The notes under the pieces are model-generated. The model did not search any database. It was given only the letters and a program-made list of their open reading frames with translations, and was not told where the DNA came from. From Phycisphaerales bacterium (GTDB taxonomy: Bacteria; Planctomycetota; Phycisphaerae; Sedimentisphaerales; Anaerobacaceae), in NCBI GenBank assembly GCA_003141315.1, contig PLLP01000014.1:44459-105800 (forward strand): a stretch of DNA of 61,342 nucleotides. Reading direction: 5' to 3'. The translations under genes were made by a program, and so were the position numbers. Below are positions 8,676-16,122 of the stretch, in pieces; the first letter of the stretch is position 1, and each line of letters opens with the position of its first letter.

Positions 8676-9950
8676 CTAAAATCGGTTGCTTTCTATAGCA
8701 GATTCCGCTGCGGATTTGCCAGCTAATATCCCGCTGGAAAATGCGAATTGCAGATTGAATCCGCCGCAGGGGCCGTCAATGTCAATAACCTCGCCTGCAA
8801 AATAAAGCCCGGGACAAACTAAAGACTCCATAGTCTTTGGGTTTATTTCATCAGTAGATACGCCGCCGTGGGTAATGGTCGCCTCTTCAACAGGCCTTGC
8901 TGCGGTTATCGTAAGCGGCAGCACCTTTAGCAATTTTATCAGTTTTTTTCGCTCTGACTTTTCTAATTGTCTTGCGATTTTATTGCCATCGAAACTAAAC
9001 CGCTCGCAAAAAGTCGCAGCGAATCGTTGTGGATATAATAGGGCGAGAAGACCTTTCAATGTCTTTTTCGGATTTTGCTCGCAAAGTTTTAGAAATCGCT
9101 TTTCCAGCTCAGCCTCATTTGTATTGGCCAATGTATCAATAGAAACCGCTATTGATTTCCCATTTGCGGAAAGGTAATTGGTAATCAATCTGCTGAAATC
9201 CAAAACCGCTGGCCCGCCAATACCGTCCTGGGTGAAAACAAGCGAACCGCTTGAATTTATCTTTTTATTTTCAAATGTTGCCATGATTTTTATATCTGAA
9301 AGTGTTGTCCCTGCTAATTGGTCCGGCCAATCCTCTCTTGTTATAAGCGGAACGAGAGCGGCCTTCGGTTCAATTATTGTATGGCCGAATCTTTGTGCGA
9401 GCCTGTAGCCGTCGCCGGTTGAGCCAGTCTGCGGATAAGAAAGGCCGCCGGTCGCAATAATGACTTTTTTTGAAACAAAAGTTCCTTTGCCGCTTGATAT
9501 GGTAAAAACTGAATCTTTTTTATCTATTTTTTCGATATTTGCCGCAGGCGAACCATACAAGAACTGCACACCGGCCCTATTGGCCCGGGCGACTAACACC
9601 TCTCTGACATCGCTGCTTTTTTCACTTACCGGAAAGACACAGCCGTCCTCCTGCACCTTTGTTGATAGTCCGCTATCGGCAAAGAATTTTCGCAAATCCT
9701 GCGGGCTGAATTCATAAAGGCAGTGCTGCACAAATCTTTGTTTTTCGCCGAATGCCCTTGCAAAATCTTTAATGTCGCAGTCATGTGTGATGTTGCATCT
9801 GCCGCCGCCGGTGAGCAGCAGTTTTCTGCCTGCCGCGGTATTTGCTTCGAAGATAATCGTTTTGGTCCGCCTCTGGCGGAATTCAGCCGCAAAAATCGCA
9901 GCCATAAGCCCGGCAGGTCCTGCCCCTATTATGCTTACATCCGATTCCAT
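8676..9950 (-). CDS. HI0933/BaiN-family FAD-dependent flavoprotein
   Basis: 424 residues. The N-terminal FAD-binding Rossmann motif is SIIGAGPAGLMAAIFAAE (6-23), followed by the family signature GRKLLLTGGGRCNITHD. A second motif, KKVIIATGGLSYPQTGSTGDGY, contacts FAD. The C-terminal part has TRPVEEATITHGGVSTDEI-type residues (here ARPVEEATITHGGV) and LYFAGEVIDIDGPCGGFNLQFA, typical of the YhiN/HI0933 family. BaiN is a bile-acid reductase in gut clostridia, but most members have no known substrate, so only a generic oxidoreductase call is justified. It is a cytoplasmic protein of normal length. Confidence 0.9.
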   Translation of the reverse strand: MESDVSIIGAGPAGLMAAIFAAEFRQRRTKTIIFEANTAAGRKLLLTGGGRCNITHDCDIKDFARAFGEKQRFVQHCLYEFSPQDLRKFFADSGLSTKVQEDGCVFPVSEKSSDVREVLVARANRAGVQFLYGSPAANIEKIDKKDSVFTISSGKGTFVSKKVIIATGGLSYPQTGSTGDGYRLAQRFGHTIIEPKAALVPLITREDWPDQLAGTTLSDIKIMATFENKKINSSGSLVFTQDGIGGPAVLDFSRLITNYLSANGKSIAVSIDTLANTNEAELEKRFLKLCEQNPKKTLKGLLALLYPQRFAATFCERFSFDGNKIARQLEKSERKKLIKLLKVLPLTITAARPVEEATITHGGVSTDEINPKTMESLVCPGLYFAGEVIDIDGPCGGFNLQFAFSSGILAGKSAAESAIESNRF

Positions 9951-10007
9951 AATTCAGACCCAAGACTTATGACACAAGACTCAAGACCTTTGCTCCTTTG
10001 TGCCTTT

Positions 10008-10937
10008 TTAGAATATTGCCAGGACAGCACCGAGCGACAATACCGAAATAGCTGTGCTTACAAGTACGGTGGCTGCGGCTAATTTCGGGTCGCCATCGAG
10101 CTGGTCTGCCATCACGTAAGTCACCGCAGCGGCAGGGCAGGCCAGATACACAAGTGCAATCCTTGCTTCGTTTGAATTAAGCCCCAGCAAATAGACAATC
10201 GCCAGTCCTACAGCCGGCGCTACAATGCATTTAATTAAGGAACAGGCAAATGCTGCTGCGCGGTCGTTTGCGATTTTTCCATCCGCCAGTGTTCCGCCGA
10301 TAGCCAAGAGTGCAAGCGGCAGGGCAATATTACCTATGGCCGAAACCGTCCGTTCCTGCCAAATCGCGAAACTGCCGAATAACCACTTGTAAAGAAATGC
10401 CGCCGCAGTTGCAATCACCAGAGGGTTTGTCACGAGCTGGCCGAGAATTTTCCCGAAAATCAGGCGGTCGATTTTATGTTTGCTTGCGAGCAGCACGATA
10501 ACTGCTGCTATGTTGTAAATTGGTATAATAAAAGCCAGAACCAGCACGGCGGTATTTGTCATAGCGTCTTTTTGGCTGTCAAATGCGAAACTGTAGAATA
10601 CAATAGGCAGGCCTATATACATCAAATTACCGCGAAATGCTCCCTGCACGAATGTGCCGACCGAACCAGCCGATATTCTTAACAGGCGGGCGATAAAATA
10701 AGCAACAATAATGCTGCCCGCCATTCCCCCGAAAACGACGAGAAACACCTTGCCTGCAGCACGTCCGTCATACCTGGCAATCACAATCTCGTAAAAAAGC
10801 AGGCAGGGCAGGCCTATCCAGTACACTAAGTTGTTAAGCCCCCTGACAAATTCCAGCGACAGGAAATTTGTTCTCTTGAGCAGAACGCCGATAATTATTA
10901 TCACGAAAACCGGCGCCAATATATTGATAATCTGCAT
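10008..10937 (-). CDS. AEC-family (auxin efflux carrier-like) permease
   Basis: About 309 residues with roughly ten hydrophobic helices arranged as two five-helix halves, as expected for AEC transporters (relatives include malonate/malate permeases). The N-terminus MQIINILAPVFVIIIIGVLLKR is typical, so ATG at 10937 is preferred to a TTG 30 bases upstream, although that TTG has AAGGA before it. Motifs include GLNNLVYWIGLPCLLFYE in helix 2 and the C-terminal CPAAAVTYVMADQLDGD. The substrate cannot be read from the sequence. A strong hairpin lies just upstream of the start. Confidence 0.88.
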   Translation of the reverse strand: MQIINILAPVFVIIIIGVLLKRTNFLSLEFVRGLNNLVYWIGLPCLLFYEIVIARYDGRAAGKVFLVVFGGMAGSIIVAYFIARLLRISAGSVGTFVQGAFRGNLMYIGLPIVFYSFAFDSQKDAMTNTAVLVLAFIIPIYNIAAVIVLLASKHKIDRLIFGKILGQLVTNPLVIATAAAFLYKWLFGSFAIWQERTVSAIGNIALPLALLAIGGTLADGKIANDRAAAFACSLIKCIVAPAVGLAIVYLLGLNSNEARIALVYLACPAAAVTYVMADQLDGDPKLAAATVLVSTAISVLSLGAVLAIF

Positions 10938-10946
10938 ATAATATAT

Positions 10947-10992
10947 CCATAATCCAGGAAACTGCAAAATCCTTTTGCCTGGTTAGCTATGG
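10947..10992 (-). promoter_or_regulatory. Leader hairpin just before the AEC permease start
   Basis: On the plus strand CCAT (10947-10950) pairs with ATGG (10989-10992), CCAG (10954-10957) with CTGG (10979-10982), and GCAAAA (10964-10969) with TTTTGC (10973-10978). The result is one long interrupted hairpin in the 5' leader, 9 bases from the ATG. CTGGTTAGCTATGG (10979-10992) recurs exactly at 57461-57474. It could hold back ribosome binding; this is inference. Confidence 0.45.
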
Positions 10993-11063
10993 AGACCCAC
11001 GGCTATATCCCGATATTTCAGGACAAAGACGGGAAACAAGCCGATTGACCCGCAAATCTTTTT

Positions 11064-11837
11064 TTATTGTGCTTCGATTACTCTTATCAGGTCGCGAACG
11101 GTTATAATCTCCATAACCCCGAGTTTGAGTTTGCCGTCAGGCCCAATAAAATAATGGCACGGAACATATAAGTTTGTTGTAAGCATTTGCGGAAGCGATT
11201 TCTGCGGCTCGTAAAAGACAGGAAAGTTTATATTTTGTTTTTGGACGAAATCTTTTACCTTTTGCAGGTCTTCTTTTCCGGTGTTTAGTGCGACGCCCAG
11301 AATTGCCAGCTTATCTTCACCCATCGTCTTTCTCAGTTCGGTCAGGAATGGAATTTGTGCCTTGCAGGGTGCAGACCAGATTGCAAATTCAAATATGAGC
11401 ACATTTTTCCCGCGGTAGCTGCTCAGTTTGTATGCTTTTCCGTCAATATCCATTAGGTTAAAATCAGGCACTGCTGTTCCGAACACTTCATCGCCCGCTG
11501 TTTCCCAGAAACCGATTTCGTCAAGCAGTTGTTTTACCGTCATTGCTGGTGCCGGCTGGGCCGGCTCTTTAACGGCCTGCTGCGGTGCCGCTGCCGGCGT
11601 TGGTGCTGCTGCCTCTTTTGGTTTTACTTCTGCTGCCGGTACTGCTGCCTCTTTTGGTTTTATTTCTGCCGGTTTTGTCTGAACTGCGGTTTTTTCTTCC
11701 GCAACTACAGCCTTTGTTTGTGTACCCGCTGTTGGCTGTGCATTCTGCTTTTCCTCGTTACAGCCTGACAGGACAGGTAAAGTAGATATACAAATTACAA
11801 TTAACCAGTTCACGCCTGATTTTGCCGACTTTGTCAT
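11064..11837 (-). CDS. Lipoprotein with thioredoxin-like (TlpA/AhpC-TSA) domain
   Basis: 257 residues. A lipoprotein signal peptide ends in LPVLSGC, so the protein is probably membrane-anchored outside the cytoplasm. Residues 30-105 are a low-complexity Ala/Pro/Lys linker in which the unit (A)EIKPKEAA / AEVKPKEAA is reiterated. Residues 118-257 are a TlpA-like fold: VPDFNLMDIDGKAYKLSSYRGKNVLIFEFA, then WSAPC (154-158). The usual redox motif is WCxPC, so the first, attacking Cys is Ser here and the second Cys is kept. Ordinary disulfide reductase activity is therefore doubtful. AGGAG lies 9 bases before ATG. Confidence 0.88.
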   Translation of the reverse strand: MTKSAKSGVNWLIVICISTLPVLSGCNEEKQNAQPTAGTQTKAVVAEEKTAVQTKPAEIKPKEAAVPAAEVKPKEAAAPTPAAAPQQAVKEPAQPAPAMTVKQLLDEIGFWETAGDEVFGTAVPDFNLMDIDGKAYKLSSYRGKNVLIFEFAIWSAPCKAQIPFLTELRKTMGEDKLAILGVALNTGKEDLQKVKDFVQKQNINFPVFYEPQKSLPQMLTTNLYVPCHYFIGPDGKLKLGVMEIITVRDLIRVIEAQ

Positions 11838-12117
11838 TTCCGGTTCTCCTAAAAAAGTTTATTCAATCAAACCTGCATATTTATACCTGTAGATTATCCG
11901 CACTTCAAGTAAATTTTACCCCCTTTGTTGCGATTGACAAATAATATACTGCTGTATTTGCCGCACAAAATAGAGGAGAAGTTGCCGGTAATACTCAATA
12001 TAATCCCAAAGAAAATTACCCCACCAGGTGATATGGTATGGAAAAGCCTCCAACCACGACTCGTGTCCGCGAAAAATCTCGTGAAATTTTCGGGTTTTGA
12101 CGATAAGATAAGCAAAA

Positions 12118-12717
12118 ATGCTAATCGACCTGATAACACATTACGGTTATGTTGCCCTGTTCGGGTTTTTGATGTTCGGGATTATAGGCTTTCCGATGTC
12201 GGAAGAGCTTTTGCTGCTTTACGCCGGCTACAACGTCTCAATGCACCGAATAGCTCTCGTACCCACTATCGTCGTATGTGCACTTGGGGCCATGTGCGGC
12301 GTCACAATCAGCTACCTGATGGGCCGATTTATCGGGCTGCCGGCCATCCACAAGTTTGGTCGCTTCTTACACATTACTGATGAAAATCTTCGAAATGTCC
12401 ACGACTGGTTTGAGCATTGGGGGAAGTGGACGCTTACATTCGGCTACTTTATTCCCGTCGTACGTCATCTTTCGTCAATCGTTGCAGGCACATCTAAACT
12501 GTCCTGGCACGAATTCGCTATCTTCGCTTATAGCGGCGCATTGATATGGGCAAATGTTTTCATTCTGGCCGGTTTCTTTCTTGGCCCTGAGACTCTCAAG
12601 ATAGCTAATGTCGTGAAGCGTGACCTTATGTTGTTTTCAATAGCAACCCTGCTGAGCGTGACCATCGTTTTGTTTGTTCGATACTACCTGATGCGACAGA
12701 AGAAGAAAGCTAATTGA
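12118..12717 (+). CDS. DedA-family membrane protein
   Basis: 199 residues with four to five hydrophobic helices. The family features are the N-terminal re-entrant stretch FPMSEELLLLYAGY, YLMGRFIGLPAIHKFGR, and the signature FGYFIPVVRHLSSIVAGTSKLSWHEFAIFAYSGALIW containing the conserved Arg-His and Gly. DedA proteins are linked to undecaprenyl-phosphate or phospholipid flipping and membrane homeostasis; the exact substrate is not predictable. The start ATG at 12118 has no strong ribosome-binding site. It stands alone between the lipoprotein and the YXWGXW gene. Confidence 0.9.
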   Translation: MLIDLITHYGYVALFGFLMFGIIGFPMSEELLLLYAGYNVSMHRIALVPTIVVCALGAMCGVTISYLMGRFIGLPAIHKFGRFLHITDENLRNVHDWFEHWGKWTLTFGYFIPVVRHLSSIVAGTSKLSWHEFAIFAYSGALIWANVFILAGFFLGPETLKIANVVKRDLMLFSIATLLSVTIVLFVRYYLMRQKKKAN

Positions 12718-13039
12718 GGTACGTAAAACATAGAAGAGATTTACCGTCTTCTGCCGGAGTTTGCAGGCGAGATTAATTTTATTTATATCAACCTGCCTTT
12801 TGCCGCAGGAGCGGACTTTTCTATAAACATAAAACCGGGTGATGCAGCAATCGAACCTGCCGCATTCTGTCAAATCTGCAATCAAGGCAAAAGTGCGAAA
12901 AGATAAAAGAGGCCTGGCGCATACATCCCAGGCGAACCTCCTTCGTCAAGACTAAGGAGGGTGGGCTAAATATCAACGCCCAACAACCTTCAAGCGACAC
13001 GCATTGCAGGATTACGCTGGCGAGATACACAAAAAACAA
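12718..13039. other. Gene-free stretch with a tRNA relic and two small hairpins
   Basis: Between dedA and the convergent YXWGXW gene. It holds a tRNA-Lys 3'-end relic (12837-12866), a hairpin GCCTGG (12912-12917)/CCAGGC (12928-12933), and a second hairpin CCTCCTT (12937-12943)/AAGGAGG (12954-12960). Neither hairpin has a T-run. I see no credible reading frame here. Confidence 0.6.
12837..12866 (-). pseudogene. Relic of the 3' end of tRNA-Lys
   Basis: GGGTGATGCAGCAATCGAAC continuing to CTGC matches the T-arm and acceptor 3' strand of the intact tRNA-Lys at 14946-14975 with very few differences over about 28 bases. One change breaks the outermost-loop T-stem pair. There is no 5' half: upstream sequence has neither D-arm nor anticodon arm. 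This could be a recombination or integration scar, or decay of a duplicated tRNA. Confidence 0.6.
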
Positions 13040-14722
13040 TCAATCTTTTCTGTTGCGATTACCTCTGTCCCCGCCTGAATCCCTCTGTGTATCCGCGCCT
13101 CTTTGTGTGCCCGAGTCTTTGCGCATATCTGCACTGTTGTGCGTATCTCTGACATCGACTTTTTGTTCATCGGACGGCCGAGACGGCGGACCTTTCGAGA
13201 AGATACCACTCTTGTTGGAAATTGGCGACTTGGGGATTGTCACCTGCTCTGCTTTTTTCGCGGTCACTTCTCGCGGGGGTGAAACCACAGGTTTATGCTC
13301 AGCGGGCTGAGATATCGATTCCTTATGTTCAACAGGTGGAGATACCGCTTCCTTACGCCCGGTCGGCTGAGGTATCGCTTCCTTATGTCCGGTTGGCTGA
13401 GAAATCGATTCCTTATGCTCAACAGGCGGAGATACCGCTTCCTTATGCCCGGTCGGCTGTGTCACGGCGCCTTTGTGTTCCACAAGCGGCTGGTTTGTCT
13501 TCTGACCTGCCGGCTGAGATTCCCATTGGCTCCGCTTACCACTGAATGCGTGTACGTCGGCTGTCTTCGCGGCTAACTTATTGCGTGCGTCGTTGCTTAT
13601 ATGCTCGAACTTCATCGAAGTCTTTTTGTCGGCGACGAACCTGTTCATCGGTTCTGCTATCTGAAAGTTTCTTCGCTGCGGCTCGGGCAACTTGGCAAGC
13701 CTGGTCTCCATCTCGTGATATGTCCTCGGCGGGCGAAGGTCCTTGTCTGCACGGCGGTGGTCATACTCAGCTCGCTGATTCTCCTCCCAGCGAGGGTCAG
13801 TCCTGTGGAATCGCCAGCGGTCATGCTCATAAAACGGGTCATACCAGGTATGCCGCTGCTCGCACTCGAACCACGGGTAAATGCCGATGCCGATGTAGGA
13901 GTCATCAAAATAATCGCCGAAGTAGTAGTGGCAGTAGCGCGGATACGTGAACAGGCTGAACTGAAACATGCCAATATCGATAGCGATGCTGGATGAAAAA
14001 GTAAATCCCGGCCTCTCATAGATAGGTGTTGGAAAATAGACCGGCGCAAACAACACGCCTCGCTGTTCCAGTGGGTAATCCCAATGTCCCCTGGCGAAAA
14101 TATAGCCTCGCGGCGACCAGAGATAATGAGACGGAACCCAGACCCAGTCCGTTCGACCCGGCAGCCAATAACCGGGCCGCCAAATATACTGGTCTGTATT
14201 CCAGTACCAGCAGGGCGGCACCCAAATCACATCAGGAGAAGGCGGGTTGTCCGGCGGCTGCACATCGGTAAGTGCAGGCGGCGCAGGCAGATATTCTATT
14301 TGCTGAGGATTTGTCACAGGCGACCAGAAACCGGCTACCCACTGCCAGCCATCGGATACTTTTGCCCAGTAGCCCGGCACCCAGTACATATTCGACGGAG
14401 CTGCCCGCCAGCATCCGCTAACCCAGATGTAGCCGTTTCGTTCCGAATCCCATGACCAATAGCCCGGTATCCAAACGAATTGTCCGCCTGCGGGCTTGTC
14501 TGCCGAGGGGGTTTCCACAATGGTTGCCGGCGGCTCGACAGGGGCTACCACGCCTGCCTGAAGCTGCAAATCAACCGGTTCGGCAAAGGCTTCATGCACC
14601 GGGCCGCGGGTCAGAACCTCAGGCTGCTCCTGCGCCGGCGTCGGCGGCGGTTCGATGGTGTCGCCGCAAAGCGGGCCGGCCGTCAGGGCTAATGTTATCA
14701 CAATCATAATTAAAGATTTCAT
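13040..14722 (-). CDS. Secreted YXWGXW-repeat protein with 11-residue C-terminal repeats
   Basis: 560 residues. Signal peptide MKSLIMIVITLALTAGPLCGD. Residues 80-230 hold five to six aromatic repeats: FVWIPGYWSWDSE, YIWVSGCWRA, MYWVPGYWAK, WQWVAGFWSP, YIWRPGYWLPG, WVWVPSHYLWSPRGYIFARGHWDY, matching the planctomycete YXWGXW family. A Tyr/Phe-rich stretch (GIGIYPWFECEQ) follows. Residues 410-480 are tandem units of the type HKEAVSPPVE / HKESISQPTG, and the tail is Arg/Asp-rich and charged. AAAGGGAAG precedes the ATG. It is probably exported and possibly associated with the cell surface. The function of the family is not known. Confidence 0.82.
   Translation of the reverse strand: MKSLIMIVITLALTAGPLCGDTIEPPPTPAQEQPEVLTRGPVHEAFAEPVDLQLQAGVVAPVEPPATIVETPSADKPAGGQFVWIPGYWSWDSERNGYIWVSGCWRAAPSNMYWVPGYWAKVSDGWQWVAGFWSPVTNPQQIEYLPAPPALTDVQPPDNPPSPDVIWVPPCWYWNTDQYIWRPGYWLPGRTDWVWVPSHYLWSPRGYIFARGHWDYPLEQRGVLFAPVYFPTPIYERPGFTFSSSIAIDIGMFQFSLFTYPRYCHYYFGDYFDDSYIGIGIYPWFECEQRHTWYDPFYEHDRWRFHRTDPRWEENQRAEYDHRRADKDLRPPRTYHEMETRLAKLPEPQRRNFQIAEPMNRFVADKKTSMKFEHISNDARNKLAAKTADVHAFSGKRSQWESQPAGQKTNQPLVEHKGAVTQPTGHKEAVSPPVEHKESISQPTGHKEAIPQPTGRKEAVSPPVEHKESISQPAEHKPVVSPPREVTAKKAEQVTIPKSPISNKSGIFSKGPPSRPSDEQKVDVRDTHNSADMRKDSGTQRGADTQRDSGGDRGNRNRKD
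13275..13490. repeat. 33-bp tandem repeat inside the YXWGXW gene
   Basis: Roughly six copies of a 33-base unit, each containing the core ATTCCTTATG or CTTCCTTATG and alternating between a CTCAACAGG and a CCCGGTCGG half. The unit length is a multiple of three and the repeats encode the 11-residue protein units, so copy number can change without a frameshift. Confidence 0.8.
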
Positions 14723-14944
14723 ATTACTTCCCTTTCATAAATAACAGGTAATACAACACTCATTATTTTAATACGTATTTCGCATTGGAAATATTGCAAT
14801 AAAAAGAAAAACCTGTCAACCGTACCGTTCAGCGGATTTCCAATAACAGATGCCGTAATCCTGCCGGATTTATCGTTGTAGGGTATAGCGACAAAAAAAT
14901 GGTGAACTTGTCAATCCTATTAGCAATAAAAATATTTTTTTGAA

Positions 14945-15017
<73 letters not shown>

Positions 15018-15077
15018 GTATTCGTCGCTTGCTGCTCGTGATTAGTATCGCAAATCCCGGCCGGCCAGCGACTTCAC

Positions 15078-15149
15078 TGGGCCCGGTAGGGGTCGAACCT
15101 ACGACCAATGGATTATGAGTCCACCGCTCTGCCACTGAGCTACGAGCCC
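15078..15149 (-). tRNA. tRNA with CAU anticodon (elongator Met or Ile2)
   Basis: From 15149 on the minus strand: acceptor GGGCTCG pairs with CGGGCCC, with one G-U pair; D-arm TAGCTCAGTGGCAGAGC; anticodon arm TGGA-CTCATAA-TCCA with anticodon CAT; T-arm GTAGG-TTCGACC-CCTAC; discriminator A. The anticodon stem lacks the three G-C pairs of initiator tRNA, so it is an elongator tRNA-Met or the lysidine-modified tRNA-Ile2; the sequence alone does not settle which. CCA is not encoded. It lies 60 bases upstream of tRNA-Lys, probably co-transcribed. Confidence 0.93.
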
Positions 15150-15233
15150 GAAAGCATACACAATTTACATAAAAATCGCACAGTCTGCAAGTAAAATTGT
15201 AATTTACGCCGGCGAAACAAACCGCAGCAGGTT

Positions 15234-16061
15234 TTAGAAATGCTCCTTCACGTATTTGACGGCATTATTGAAAATTATCATCCCGTCCGCTTCCGTCTTA
15301 TCTTTCAGCCGGGTCCATCGCGGATGCTGCGTGAGTCTTACGAATCTTTCAGGGTGCGGCATCATACCCATCACCCGGCCGGTTGCATCCACAAGACCGG
15401 CGATGGATTCAATCGACCCGTTAGGATTAATCGGGAACGGGCCTTCCTGGCCGCGCTCGTCGACATACTTAAATGCGATAAGATTATTCTGTTTTAGTTT
15501 TTCGAGCATCTCGGCGTTTCGGACGACAATCTTTCCTTCGCCGTGCGCAACAGGCAGGTAAATTTGTCTATCCGGTTCGATAAAAACGGATTTGGTCTTC
15601 TGGGACTGCAAATAAACCCAGCGGTCTTCGTATTTGCCGCTGTCGTTATAAGTGATTGTTAAATCCTTTTCGTCGTTCTGCGTCGCAGCGGCTGCACCCG
15701 GCGCAGCAGGTTGCACATCCGAATCTGAACCGGGCAGCAACCCTGCCTTGACCAGCACCTGAAAACCGTTGCAGAATCCCAGGACTAATTTGCCGTCATC
15801 GATGAATTTGCGAACCGCTTCTATCAGATGATTGACGACCTGGTTTGCCATAATCTTGCCGGCTGCCACGTCATCGCCGTAGCTGAACCCGCCCGGGAAA
15901 ACGAGAATCTGGTATTCGCTGAGCATCGCCTTGTTTTCGATGAGCCTGTTTATGTGTATCCGTTCCGCTTTTGCGTCCGCCAGTTCGAGCGCAAACTGTG
16001 TTTCGAGGTCGCAATTTATCCCTGCTGCCCGCAAAACTATCGCTTTAACTTTTTTTATCAT
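15234..16061 (-). CDS. purQ: Phosphoribosylformylglycinamidine synthase subunit PurQ
   Basis: Glutaminase subunit that supplies ammonia to PurL for FGAM formation in purine synthesis. The ATG at 16061 starts MIKKVKAIVLRAAGINCDLE, typical of PurQ; the in-frame upstream extension is not family-like. The glutamine amidotransferase class I triad is visible: nucleophile Cys in LGFCNGFQVL (about residue 95) and His-x-Glu in HGEGK, with PHPERF near the C-terminus. It is 275 residues, longer than the Bacillus type (about 227), partly because of an Ala/Pro-rich insert (DVQPAAPGAAAATQ) after the nucleophile region. It follows purL by 61 bases on the same strand. Confidence 0.95.
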   Translation of the reverse strand: MIKKVKAIVLRAAGINCDLETQFALELADAKAERIHINRLIENKAMLSEYQILVFPGGFSYGDDVAAGKIMANQVVNHLIEAVRKFIDDGKLVLGFCNGFQVLVKAGLLPGSDSDVQPAAPGAAAATQNDEKDLTITYNDSGKYEDRWVYLQSQKTKSVFIEPDRQIYLPVAHGEGKIVVRNAEMLEKLKQNNLIAFKYVDERGQEGPFPINPNGSIESIAGLVDATGRVMGMMPHPERFVRLTQHPRWTRLKDKTEADGMIIFNNAVKYVKEHF

Positions 16062-16122
16062 AGTCGAACCAAAAAATCCTTTTCTTAAACCTTTGCTTTT
16101 TCCGCCGTAAAGAATGACGGAT

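Noticed and set aside
10980-11045. c-di-GMP-I riboswitch on the minus strand before the AEC gene
   Set aside because: GAAA, GGGA, AGCC and GGGTCT occur in the right order, but the GGCAAACC part and the second helix are not found; similarity is too weak to call.
13275-13490. CRISPR array
   Set aside because: The repeats are directly adjacent 33-base coding units with no unique spacers, inside an open reading frame.
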